In this document: positions 1-11,556 of the stretch, piece after piece
How the letters are laid out: every line of letters begins with the position of its first letter
How positions within the stretch are numbered: position 1 is the first letter of the stretch
Assembly (NCBI GenBank): GCA_002751075.1
Contig: NAOQ01000226.1
Location: 1 to 43,998 of the forward strand
DNA from: Ichthyophonus hoferi
Lineage: Eukaryota > Opisthokonta > Ichthyosporea > Ichthyophonida > Ichthyophonidae
Direction of reading: 5' to 3'
Length of the DNA: 43,998 nucleotides
Program-made: the position numbers and the translations under genes
The notes under the pieces: generated by a model
Told to the model about the DNA's origin: nothing
Seen by the model: the letters and a program-made list of their open reading frames with translations, nothing else
Database searches by the model: none

Positions 1-206
1 GTCAATTCCTCTCCCCCCTCCCCCCCCAACCTACCTCACCCACCCCCCAAACGCCTAGATTAGTAAATGTCCTGAATTAAATGGTTACATGATATTATGT
101 TCCAAGTTAAATATATCTGGCCCCTTATTTTTTCTTGATTTATGGGAATGTCTCTTATCTCTGTAGATTTTTATGACTACTGATGACTTGGTTTTTTCTT
201 TTATAG

Positions 207-1385
207 GTTGATTGAACCTCCCTGTTGGGATGGTATACATACTCGGGAATATGTAACGTGGCTGGCTATTGCCCAGGACACTACTATCAAATTTGGCAAC
301 GTGAACATGTTTGCGAGCTCAAAACTGGTAACCCCTGATACCTTAGTAACATTCCGCCACCCCAATGTCCTTTATACGCCAGCCCTATTGGGCACTGTTC
401 AGGATTCCGTGGATGAAGAGCTTACGACTGTCAGAATTGTTAGAGCTGCACGTAATGGCATGCAAGCTATGGCCACAGTATTTCCTGGTGTCAAGGCTCG
501 GTCTATGGTCAAACTGGGTTTTGTCATGATTGAATACACCACAAAAGGTAAGGGTCGTACAATTTTTATAAGCATTTTGTTAGTCTATTTACCTCTATAT
601 TACTGTGCTGTGTTCCTTTATTAATTATATACTATTTTTTTTATTTGTACTTCTAATTCTTCAGCTTGGTTTATTGCAGGCTCTGGCTTAAGATGTTATT
701 TGTAACTTTTAATTTGGTAAAACGTATCTCAAACGCCTTATGATCTTATAGATATAGCTGGCAGTGAGCAAGGGGGACCGGCTGTCCAATTTGCTGCAGG
801 TACAGCCATCGGTATCAGTGGATTCTGGAGCAAAAGTGTCATTACGTATCCATCCGCTGGTTTTACGCCTACTAAACCACCTGTAATACTAGCAACCCTC
901 TGGTATAGCAATACTGGTTTTTCTTTTCCACGAATTAGGAGAAGGTAAGATAAGCTGTCGTATTTATATTGTTTTTCTCCTTCCCTATAATATACCTGTA
1001 AATAAACATTAACTCAAACTTGTGCACTCATTAACTTAACTTTATCATCTATACAACCTGCTAAAATCCATATACAAATACATCTAAATTAAAAACTGCA
1101 CGTATAGGAAGGATAACTTAAAATACTGCTCGCCCGGCCAGAACTCAATTTCCTCTTTTCCGTTTGTGTATTTTCTGCTTATTACATTTACTTTTTTCAC
1201 AACTGTTACAATAAAAATAGTAACAAAATAATTATTTACGCCAATGATTAAATCCTTCTTCTCTCTTTTACAGAATGTCGACATACACGACCATTCGTGC
1301 CGATGCACCTGTCTGTCCAGGGACCAAAATGATTAACCCGGTCAACGAAAGGATTAGTTATCTTGCTTTCCGACCGCCTGTATAA
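207..1385 (+). CDS. H-type-lectin-like beta-sandwich repeat protein, 3' part (three exons)
   Basis: The exons are 207-547, 752-944 and 1274-1385, with stop TAA at 1383-1385; each is bounded by AG and GT and the phases fit (2, 1, 2). The first exon follows a pyrimidine-rich acceptor, so the gene begins before this window. The visible 214 residues contain the end of one domain (WLAIAQ), one full domain (from IKFGNVNMF to FVMIEYT) and a last domain (from GISGFWSKS to ISYLAFRPPV). Each repeats a pattern of an F..P.(V/I)L(L/A) strand, then a (T/P)xxRI strand, then a closing Y/F-(L/M)-A/I strand. That pattern is typical of H-type lectin and related adhesin beta-sandwiches, which bind sugars or surfaces outside the cell. 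No membrane segment is visible in this part. The family assignment is by pattern only. The exon model is firm and the function is tentative. Confidence 0.72.
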
Positions 1386-1628
1386 GCTCCAATATTTCTA
1401 ATTTAGAATATACGTTATTATTTTATTAAAACAAGTTTATTGGTGATGAAATTGCTTAAATATTTTGGGCAAGATATGTGCACAATATCAATAAATACGT
1501 CCAATTATTTTCAATGGGATAAATCATAAATTGTTAAATAGTATAGCACAAACTATTCTCTTCTCTTTATGTATATATATATATATATATCTCTGCTATC
1601 TCCTCCACACATGTATTTAAGTCTGGTC

Positions 1629-1634
1629 AATAAA
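1629..1634 (+). terminator. Polyadenylation signal AATAAA for the lectin-like gene
   Basis: A canonical AATAAA lies about 245 bases after the stop codon, just after a (TA)n run at 1571-1590. Another AATAAA at 1490-1495 is an alternative. Either would give a short 3' UTR. Confidence 0.45.
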
Positions 1635-4600
1635 AGATATTACCTGAAAAATAATTTTTGTGTCCTGCCTTTATTTTTTCTAGTCTTTTTTATGCTTATT
1701 CAATGTACATACATGCATAAATATTGTTGGTTAAGACTTGTATAGTAGTAAGTTTGTCTTTGTATAAGGTAATATAATGAGCTGAGATGCTTGGGTTTGA
1801 ATTTTTTATATGTATGAGCAAAATGTTCAAAATCAAAGTTATCTGACTATTAACCGTTAAGGAAAAATGTGAAATAATCTTAATTTGATGCCAACCCACT
1901 CCCGTCAATCACTATTGGACTACTTAATAGAAAATGTTGAAAACCTTCATTATCTACATTTCTTGCCGCGAGGCCCCAAAAATTCGACTTGGAGCACATA
2001 TTAACACGCTTAAAGTTTGAATTATATTTTGATTCTGCATAAACTATAAATTTATTTAATGTGAGTAAATATATTTACGCCATCCCAATGTGTAGTAATT
2101 ATTGCACATATATGATCGGTAGGGAAGAAATGTACACTAATAAATAAGAACACCTCTGTCTAAAATAATTCGTAATTTATTTGATATAATTAATAAATCA
2201 GATAAAGCACAATTATTGCATTTTATTTAAGTGACTAATGACGCAACAAGACTTCCCCTGACTAGTTAGTCAACAAATCTTTAGAACTTAGACCCTGCAA
2301 TCTACAGTATGATGTTTCATTCATTATAAGTCCCTCTACAAAGGGCATTTTGTTTCATAGTAATCATCCTATTACATACTTATCTTGATAATATTATATC
2401 TTTATTTATGCATGACTCATGCCTGATGTTAGACGGCAATAACAATAACCATTTAAATGAACGGCACGCCAGACTTGACCATTTCTAAACGTTGCACCAT
2501 AAAGATCATACTTCAGAAGATTCTTGCCAGAGGTTTAAATATGTCTCTCCTCAGCAAAGATACAGTACAAATCTGCAGACCTGTCCATGTAGATTTAGGT
2601 AATGGACTCGTTCCAAAAACTCATGATGGTTATAAATTGTTGTCATATACAGATAATATATATTGCTATTTGAGTGATAATTACTCGTGCAACCACAAGT
2701 TTTTAGTGATTTCTTCTGTATTATGTGTATTGATAAGGGGAAAATATTTATTTCTAAATACAAGTAAAGGTTTCAAGTCATTTCACGTTCGTTTTGTTCT
2801 ATTACTATGTGATGAAGAGATACGTTATAATAGTATAACTGTATTAATTGGGTATTATTTCATTTGTCGAGTAACTTTTATTTTATGACTACTTTACACA
2901 GATTCTATTAAAAGTTATTGCTTCGTTAAGTTTTAAAATATTATTCTGATAATAGTTAAATGCTTTTGTCCCTCTAATGATTGTATGTAATCTTTTAGCG
3001 TGATGATTTTCTCTCACCCTTTATTATTTGTGTGTTTCCTTTTTATCTACGCAACATGCGTCCAAGAGTCCCCAGCAACCAGACATTTAACGAGAGCCAC
3101 TAAATTTCCTGTTCTCCATGAATCAATCTAATGTTCTCATGACTTAAGTGATTTGCACATTATCCAATTAGCTCATTGGGAAAATGTTTGTGTTATATTT
3201 GTCAACTAATAAAATGCCCTTAGTTAATGATACTATTGTGGACTATTTACTCAACCAGTTATTTGTATTGTGTTTGTTACCCGAATCTCGGTAAGTCTAT
3301 GTATTAGTTGGAATTATATGTGCGCATTTTGTGTATGTGATCTGACAACCTTACTTCTAACAGATTCCATATTTTTTAAAATGTTATTTGATCTAAGCAG
3401 GTCCTGCTTTTAAGTTTAGAAAAATATTCTGATCTAGAAAACCCATTTTAGAAGAATGCCTTGAGTTCAGAGAATATGTAGATATTGGAGATTTCATATA
3501 GTCCAGGGACCTTAGATATATAAGGGAATTGTTTAATTTTGGGAGATTCCGTTAAGATTAAGAAAACTGAACATTAATCCATTATTCATATTAAACCGTT
3601 AATTAAGTACTTTACCTGTTCAAACATGCTATTTTTTTTATATTCAAGTGTGCAGTTTGTTTAGTATTAAATACACAAGTGACTTTATCATAAAATGCAA
3701 AAGGATTATACAGATAGTTACCTCTCAATATGAGTCTAGGTTAAGCCTCATATGAACTTATGCTTTTTTTTCCATGTAACGATTTAGGAGATTTATTACA
3801 ATGACAATAGGCTTTTAAATCAAATAGATAACCACTTCATTATGAAAAATGTATCTTGAAATTATGTTCACAGAAGTTACTGAAATTTGGAAAATGTATT
3901 TAGTTCCATAGATTGTGGCTTTTTAGTTTGGGGAATCAATTAATCCAAGCAAGGTACTTTAGATCAGAAATTGCACCTGGCTTCTATGGACAGAAATAAA
4001 TTGGAAATTGGTCTATTGCCAGGGTTTACCATTAATATGAAGAACTTTACCGGTCCATTACCGTCTACATTAGGCAGTGAAGGTAATAACTACATATTCA
4101 AGCTATGACATGGTTGACGGGTTTGTCCAATGCTACCCTTGCTCAAAACTATATACCCAAGCTATAGACAATTGGTCTGGACTGGTTATTAGCTAGTAAT
4201 TATATGAACAAAGCAGTTGGTTGCTTTGTAAAATTGGGGTGAAGTCTGTCTCTGGTATACAGGAACAGACTATAAAGAGAGAAGCAGAAATGGTTAGTCT
4301 TTACTGCATCCAAGACAACCTAGTCAAAATGTAGCAAGAAAATGACTAGGGTAAAACTTGTTCTTAAATCTAGTACTAAGTCTTACGGCATTGAACTATA
4401 CTTATCAATCGCATTTAAGAAATCTAATTTTTTAACTTCCAACATTACAGTTTGAAGCTATATATTAAATATTGGTTTTTAAATGTTATGACTTTAATGG
4501 AACATAAATATTTGCCCAAGAAGTCTATTATAAGTAGAAAGAGAAACCCTATCACGTTGATAGCTTCTAAAGAACATTGGGCAGCAGTACTAAAAAGAAA

Positions 4601-7600
4601 GTTTGTGTGGGTGTGATTAATATCAAATCCAGATACAATGAATTAAATACTTAGCAAACTCTAAATAATTTTTTTTGAAGATTACAAGTGCTCTGATACA
4701 AGATTATCTATTGACTGCTACCCATTCGCATTTAAAGAATAGTACGTATTCTTAAACTTAGATATAGAGTCTGATACTTTTTAGTTCCTACTTTGACTTT
4801 TTTAGACCAACTAATTTTATATCAGTAGCAACGATGGAATTGATTGCCTTTCTCTTTAGAGTTTTCATAAGCCTTCCAAAATAATTGCCAGATTTATTGC
4901 TAGTTAAAATAGCACAATAGCACTCATGCATAAACCTCATTAAAAACAATCTTCAGCTAAAATTTGTAATGCAGACTTGTTATAAATTGTCAACATTAGG
5001 ATTATTATGGCTAGAGTAAGTTACTAAAATATTTCATAATGACAGCTATATATCTTATAAGTGTTTTATTTATTACTTTTTAGCTCTTTTTATTGAACCT
5101 CCAATTACTGTGAAACACTAATGTGGTGTCATCCCAGTAATTGAAACTAATATTTTACTAGCTGGCATTAATTTGGACTAAAATGCAGTTTGGAAGGTAA
5201 ATTATCATTATTGTAAGTAAGGTTGTAACTACTAATAAGATTACAAAATATAACGACTAGAGTTACCAAATTAAATGATGTCTCAATTAGTAATTATACA
5301 TTTTTTAGTACAACCTAGACTAACCACTAAATTGCTTATTTAGTATGCTGAACTGACAAGACTATGCTATTGGTAGACTCAGTTGTCACTATGTATTTAC
5401 AGCCATAGAACAAATATTCTTAGGCTTAATATGGGCCCAAGTTTTTAATTTGAGATAATTGTTAGTAAACGTATTGAAACAAAAAAGTAATAACTAACCT
5501 TAGACTAGAGAATTTATCAAGAATGCCTATCAATAACGTAAAGAGAAAAACTATCACTATAACTGCAACTAAAGATTGAAACTCAATGGTCCTAAGGAGA
5601 AGATAATTTGAGTAAACTGCTGCTCGACTAATGCAATAATTTGAAGTAAATCAGTTATAACCGAACTCATATTCTCAACACTTATGATTCATTAGGCGTC
5701 CCCGTGTCTAATGCAGAGAAGACCTCCCTTGTTACCAAAAAACAGCATATATCCGTGGACTACTACATTCTGAAGTCCAGTGCTGATATTGACAATTATG
5801 ACAAGACTTAATCTGAAAACTTTAGTTACATAGTTCTGTTCTTAGTGGGAAACCAGTCATAAACCAAACTCATTTACATAATTGAATTTTACTATTCAAA
5901 AACTTTAATTGAGGCTACTCATGTATTAGTATAACTAGGTTGTAATTTTCTGTGTTGCGCTTGTGACTCCGATGTTATTATCCAAATAGAGTATTATTTT
6001 TTGGTAACGTTATTTCCACTCTAGAGCGATTGTATAATCCTGACAATACGCTATGGAGACATTTCTATTTATTAATTTATATGGCCAACCAATATGCTAC
6101 TTTATATTGCATTATTGTAATCAATCAATAACACGCGTTATGGTAATGTATCTTCAGGTATGCACTAAACTTCTCATCGTCATGGCATCTGAAGGCATTT
6201 TCTAAGAGTAGTATATAATTATTATGTTGATATAGAAAATTAAATACATGCCAAACATTAAAGTATCCACATACTACTAGCTATATAAAGCCATACTGTT
6301 GACATCTGCTAACGTCTGGACCCAGTCAATGCATGTCATTAGACTTTGACTTGGAGTCGAGGATATATGGCTTATACTTCAATCTAATTCAGATTTTAAC
6401 CGAGTCAATCAAATTACAATGTACTGTTAATAATCACTTTGCATGGTAGAAAGGGATTGTTATTTTCAAAGCTGTCAAGGAATTGTTCCAGTAATTATCT
6501 CCTATTCCAAACTTTTAGCTCTGATACATAAAATTGTTTTTAGAGAAAATTGGAAGTGGCTTACTAATTTCCCTTCCAAATTTAATTTATTCACTCCTTA
6601 TTTATTAATAATAAATACAACTGCTATATTATTTTTGGTTTCTGTTCAACTCCAACACGGGAAATTTAAAGATCCCACTGTTTGAAAACCATTGTCTTAA
6701 ATTCTTAATGGAATTTCAGCAGTCTTCTTTGTAATTACGTGGCACTTATTGCTTTTATAATCTGCAATTGTAAGCACCTTCCTATACAAATAGAACAACT
6801 AATACTTCTTCTTTTAGGTTACTTACTAACTTTTGAAACTATGTAATTACTAAAGTAGGGCTAGTATTTTACTTAATCATAAGTCTATCATGCGGCATAG
6901 TAAAAAACCATCTGCTTGTTTCTTCTGATGACAGATTTAGGAGAATAGGGGGTCAGACTAAACGTCTGTATCCCAATAATAAAATTAGGTAATGACCAAC
7001 ATGAGTTAGATCCATCGGCGATGCTGGTGCTTATGAATTAAGCACCTGCAAAAATTGCTGATTATTGGCAATTAATTTTAAATAATCTAGGTTAATCTCC
7101 AAAATTACTTGAAGTTAATTACTGAACTCTTTCAGTGATCATACCAAATTGATCTAAAGAATTACTTATCAATTTCACGCCAAAGCTAGCTGTTTCAGCT
7201 GTTTCAAGTAATGATACCGATAATTATGTACCTTTGACTATTTCCTAATTGGCCTGGACACTACTAGTTAGTATACAGTGACATAATATTGCTAAAATAT
7301 GGAGGTAAACCAATCTGAAAAGATTAATAGGGTCAATATTAATAACTATGTCAAAACAAAACCATTACTATTCAATGATCTGCAATGGCTCACTCATAGG
7401 AACAACATATAAAATATGAAAGTTACCAGTCGTGTGGAATTGTAAAAAAGATATAAGCGGGGAACTATGTATTTTCTTTAAGAAAAACCACTTTAAATAC
7501 AAGCTATGCCTTGATATTAAGTATACAATATTTATAATTAATACTTTTTAACAATTATGCAATGCATTTCCAGTTAAGGTACCGGTGGTATATATCAGTT

Positions 7601-8290
7601 GTAATATTCATTGAGTTGGGTACCGAAAATTCAAGCTTAGTATTATTATATGAATATGTTAAGGTAGATAACAGCAGCTTCCGTATAAAGGTCTGAACAA
7701 ATACTTGAAAGCCAAAAAATCAATAAATGGAAATACAAACTTGGTAATGCAATTTAAGATCAAATGACTACAATATATATATATATATTATATCTACATT
7801 CAATTCTATTTTACTTTTACTATTATAATATAATCTTTGATGTTTTAATTTATCTATAAACACTATATCTTTATAAGTTTATTACTCCATCTGTCACTAC
7901 GACTTCGTAGTAAAAAAAACAACGGAGTTTTCTTAATAGATAAAATTTAAAATAAAATTATGTATTTCACTAAATAATGGAGTTTTAATAGAGGCATAAA
8001 TCCTTTGACGTAAAAATCCAAATAAAACAATAAATAAAAAAGTTCTAGAATACAGTGTTGTATTCTAGGCTAATATTTAGTGGGACTCAAATGACGGATT
8101 TTGAAGATATAACTGCAGTAAGCTTTGCATATAGCCTAAGCCCAGACTGGTTCAGGGCAAGCATTTTATTCAGTTAAGTGCGGTAAGTAAATTTATCTTA
8201 GTAGTTAAGTTATATATTAGCTTAGTCTTAGTCTAAAGTTGTTAGAATTAAGTGCATATTTAATACAGATAATTAAGTAAATTATCCATC
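1635..8290. other. Long AT-rich intergenic stretch without a supportable gene
   Basis: The stretch is rich in stops in all frames. The longest open stretch (2457-2888, 143 codons with an ATG) gives no recognisable family, and its second half is hydrophobic, AT-driven sequence. I found no exon-like blocks with good splice sites, no tRNA and no clear transposon ends. The part from about 3400 to 7750 has a uniform texture of short related words such as 'caagctatg' and 'ggtaataac', which may be the remains of an old repeat. I could not define a unit. Confidence 0.5.
7885..7924. repeat. Short nested inverted repeat
   Basis: A perfect 7-bp stem (ACTACGA / TCGTAGT, 2-base loop) lies at 7896-7911. 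It is flanked by ACTCC on the left and GGAGT on the right, and an A-rich run separates the stem from the right arm. The TACTCC start recalls the ends of some small DNA transposons (MITEs), but no second terminus was found. Confidence 0.25.
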
Positions 8291-8459
8291 AAAGGGTCAT
8301 GGGTCTAGCACGCTTCAACTGCTATCTAGTTTGCAAAGGGTATCCTTTATTAGTTTCATTTCACAAAAAAAAAAAACTTTTTGCTGAAATTATGCAAGCC
8401 CCCCTCCTGTCTGGATTATCTTATCTCACTTGGAGCCCCGCCTTATCAAAATTCAAGAG

Positions 8460-9303
8460 AGTCATGCCTGGCAAGAATAATTAGCGAGCATGCATGGATA
8501 AGGTCCGGGTTTCCTTTCGGTGTCACCGTATGTCCGACCTGCTGGAGGAGGCTGCCATGGTGAAAAAACAACATATCCATAGGAAGGAGATGTTGGATCA
8601 GGATATCTTTGCAAGGCACCTGGTGCTCGTTCTTGATTCTGACGTCTGAAATAGATGCAACAAATCAATGAGCACCCCAGTTTACTGGATGACCTCTAGG
8701 ATCGAGTTGGTCCACATCTGTCAAGAAGAATAAAGTTGACTTGATGCTGAGAATATTAACAATTGCCTGCGATTAGAAGAAACGGCCCAGACATGTATTG
8801 ATCACCGTTTTATACGTCTTCACGGCCAGATCAAAGGCCTAGGTAGCACCTTTGATCAGGATATTGAGTACCTGCGCATTATTGCTGCCGAACGATTAAT
8901 GGAGCAATACCGTCCACTTGTGTTGGCTTACGAGGGAGCCAGTGAGGGTGTCTCGGATCTCAATAGGTCTTTGCGGGCTTCAACGGGCTGGGCAGTCAGA
9001 TCTAATGTTATGTATACAGCTGAGTCAGTTAGACTGGTCTACGTGGTGGCACTAGGCGGGGTCCTGCCCAAGTCATTTGTTGGTGCTGCGATCGGGAAGG
9101 TCATCCGTACACAAACGAATTCTCCCGAGTTTCTTAGGAAGCTTGCTGACCTTAATCGGGAAAATGTTGGTCCCTTTGTTAATCCAAAATTTTGCCGCTG
9201 GTATAGATGGGACTCGGAACATGACACTTTCAATTGTGCCATGTACCGGGGGTCTGGGGAGCTTATTCCAAACAGGTCCAGGTTGCCGATCAAAAAGATG
9301 TAG
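8460..9303 (+). pseudogene. Coding-like island of raised G+C, unknown family, probably a relic
   Basis: The base composition changes sharply here: roughly half G+C in an AT-rich neighbourhood, with codon-like texture. The frame is open from about 8740 to the stop at 9301-9303 (187 codons) with an internal ATG at 8899. It reads as a mixed-charge, partly helical protein with a Cys/His/Cys cluster near residues 155-170 (FCRWYRW, then EHDTFNC). A separate short ORF with ATG at 8530 precedes it. I do not recognise the protein. The cluster loosely recalls the zinc knuckle of retroelement nucleocapsid proteins but its spacing does not match. A fossil mobile element or a gene fragment are both possible. 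It looks incomplete. Confidence 0.4.
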
Positions 9304-9353
9304 CTTTGGCAAGGTGCCCAAGAATAGGCTCCATATACAGAAACCAATCAGAA

Positions 9354-9423
9354 GTCTACACATATACCTATCGGCCTTCCTTCACACTATAAAGCAATAA
9401 GAACTCTACACATATACCTATTG
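9354..9423. repeat. Two-copy repeat just after the G+C-rich island
   Basis: The words 'ctacacatatacctat' and flanking bases occur twice about 49 bases apart, once in each half of this segment. This is a small tandem duplication at the 3' edge of the island and has no known function. Confidence 0.5.
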
Positions 9424-9563
9424 GTGTTTCCCATTATGCGTATATATTAAGTTCTCAAAACAATAATAAAGTATCTGTTTTCAGTGTCAATATATGTTAA
9501 GTTTCACAGCAATTTTCTTTATATGCCTTATTATTAATTTATATTATTTCTTTTGATTCTAAA

Positions 9564-9878
9564 ATGGTAGAAATTTATTATCCAGAGTCTTTACTAGAAG
9601 GTCAACTAATCAAGCTTGGTACACTTCACCCATTAGAGGATACTAGTAAAGTGCCCATCTTCGATCACAATGGTTTATGTCGTAGTTCTTGCTCAAAGTA
9701 CAAGTTGCAGGGTAAGAAATTTCAGGCATTTATAAACTCAAAGCAATTGTTTGTATTGCAAGAAAAATATTCTAAGGCTTTAATTAATTCTTTACCTGTT
9801 GATAACTGTTTAGATCAACCAGCAGAAGATAAGAGCGTTGTTCGTCAAATAGAGCTCAGTACAACCGATACTCGTTGA
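9564..9878 (+). CDS. Small ORF, 104 codons, unknown
   Basis: The ORF starts with a true ATG in context AAAATGG and ends with TGA. The product has mixed composition, with acidic, basic and hydrophobic residues spread evenly and three Cys near residues 39-43 and 81. It has no signal peptide, membrane segment or motif that I recognise. Its composition is more protein-like than that of the chance ORFs around it, and it follows the G+C-rich island at 8460-9303 by about 260 bases, so it may belong to the same relic or be a terminal exon. It could also be a chance ORF. Confidence 0.25.
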   Translation: MVEIYYPESLLEGQLIKLGTLHPLEDTSKVPIFDHNGLCRSSCSKYKLQGKKFQAFINSKQLFVLQEKYSKALINSLPVDNCLDQPAEDKSVVRQIELSTTDTR

Positions 9879-9879
9879 T

Positions 9880-11556
9880 TTCCAATATAGCTTTTTATTT
9901 GGGTGTATTTATAGAAAAAGATTTGCGCGACAAAGAGGTTGTTATTATTCCAAATAATTATTCGAAAATAAAATAATACACTATACAAACAATAAGACAA
10001 AATGTATAATCACCAAACAGAACTTACGGTTCTTTTAATTTTTCAAGATTCAAAGCTAGCGCCAACACTTGCTTTTATACTGGATTGATTTATTTGCAAA
10101 ATCGGGATTGATTAGTTTGCTTTGACAACCAATTCAATTGGATGTAAAGTACTTAGCCCATTGGCTAGAAATGTTTAGTCCAATTCAGGACTTGAATTAC
10201 GAGTCAGGTTTGACTCGCGAAATACCATACAACTGTCATACGATTAATATTTAATACCAGTAGTATGGGTAAATCTACGATACATATATTTAATGGGGTT
10301 ACATACTGAATGACAGGAGGAAAATACCTTCACTTCAACATAGTTAAGTATATAAATTATCTGTCACAATTACTTTTTTCAATATCAAGACATTTAGGCT
10401 GCCCAAAAATAATAGCGAGCTCCCAAGCTTCATACAACAAACCACCAATTATCTATTCATAATAGAAAGCCATTATGAAATAGCTCTGAAATTTTGTGAA
10501 TATATTATCTAGTATAAAATATCATGAGCCACTCTGTTTTTTCTTTTCTTCGAACATACCTATACCACACTAAAAATACCTCTTATACATGCCTCTGAGC
10601 TTCTCATTTGAGCTTGCAATTTAATATAATATACCATATTTATGAATAGAAAGACACAGTTTCCCGAGTCTATAACAGAGGTAGGGTAAATGCTGACTCC
10701 ATAATAAACCTATGAATCCTACATATTAAATTCTTAATTTAACCATAAAAATAAATATAGGAGACAGGTTAAAAGCCTAATGAAAAATAACTGCTTATTC
10801 CTTGTAAAGGTCCAAGTGAAGAAAGCAGAAGCTACAGTGTTATAAGTGTGAAATCGATCCAAAGATTTGGTTCATTAAAGCAAATATATTTATATTTATA
10901 TTACACTACACTAGATATTTACTACAGTCCACAAGTATACCCGTAGGTATGACATGACGTTACCCCTGGATACCTTTATCTATTATTATTTTTCCAAAAA
11001 AGGCTATAAACGTCATAATATCTTAATACTTTGCTAAATTAGTAGAGAAAACCTTCCAAATTGGGATATTTATTTACACAAACATTTTTATTATTTATTT
11101 CCATTCCAACTATCGAAAGAATCGCACTATATATAGCATAGGTTTTTTTCTGTTTGACTTCCAAAAAAAAATATAAACAGGTTAGTTTTATATCTATACT
11201 ATCTTGACAATATTTCAATACATAGTTACGATATTGTTAAATAGACGAGATTTATCTATGTTTCTTGTATGTGAAGGTTTACTTTTTCCTGTTAAATAGT
11301 TCATTGTTAAGTTGCACAACGGGTCCATAACACGTGTAGGGGATGTTTGGAGACATCTGTGACCTAATTACATGGGGCAATATCTCCTTCACAAAGCTGT
11401 ACGATATACTGTAAAGTATATATTCTCTACCGTCATCAATCCGACACACAACAATAAATTTTGATAGTTTGTGAGTCTAATATTACTGTTTTATTGTGGA
11501 AGTGGTACTAGTTGTCTCTATCAACTTATGTCTACCCATCTTCATTCACACAGAGC
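9880..11556. other. Intergenic region upstream of PSME4
   Basis: The region is AT-rich with no exon-like block. It includes the PSME4 promoter and any 5' UTR. I see no convincing TATA box or initiator close to the start codon, so the transcription start cannot be placed. Confidence 0.5.

Noticed and set aside
2457-2888. ATG-initiated 143-codon ORF
   Set aside because: No family, no splice context, and the second half is hydrophobic AT-driven text. An overlapping antisense ORF is equally long-looking. Probably chance.
6443-6685. 80-codon ORF in the AT-rich desert
   Set aside because: Composition is that of random AT-rich DNA, without motif or neighbours.
8462-9400. Minus-strand and alternative-frame ORFs over the G+C-rich island
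   Set aside because: Raised G+C lowers stop frequency in all frames. The plus-strand frame open from 8740 is the longest and most protein-like.
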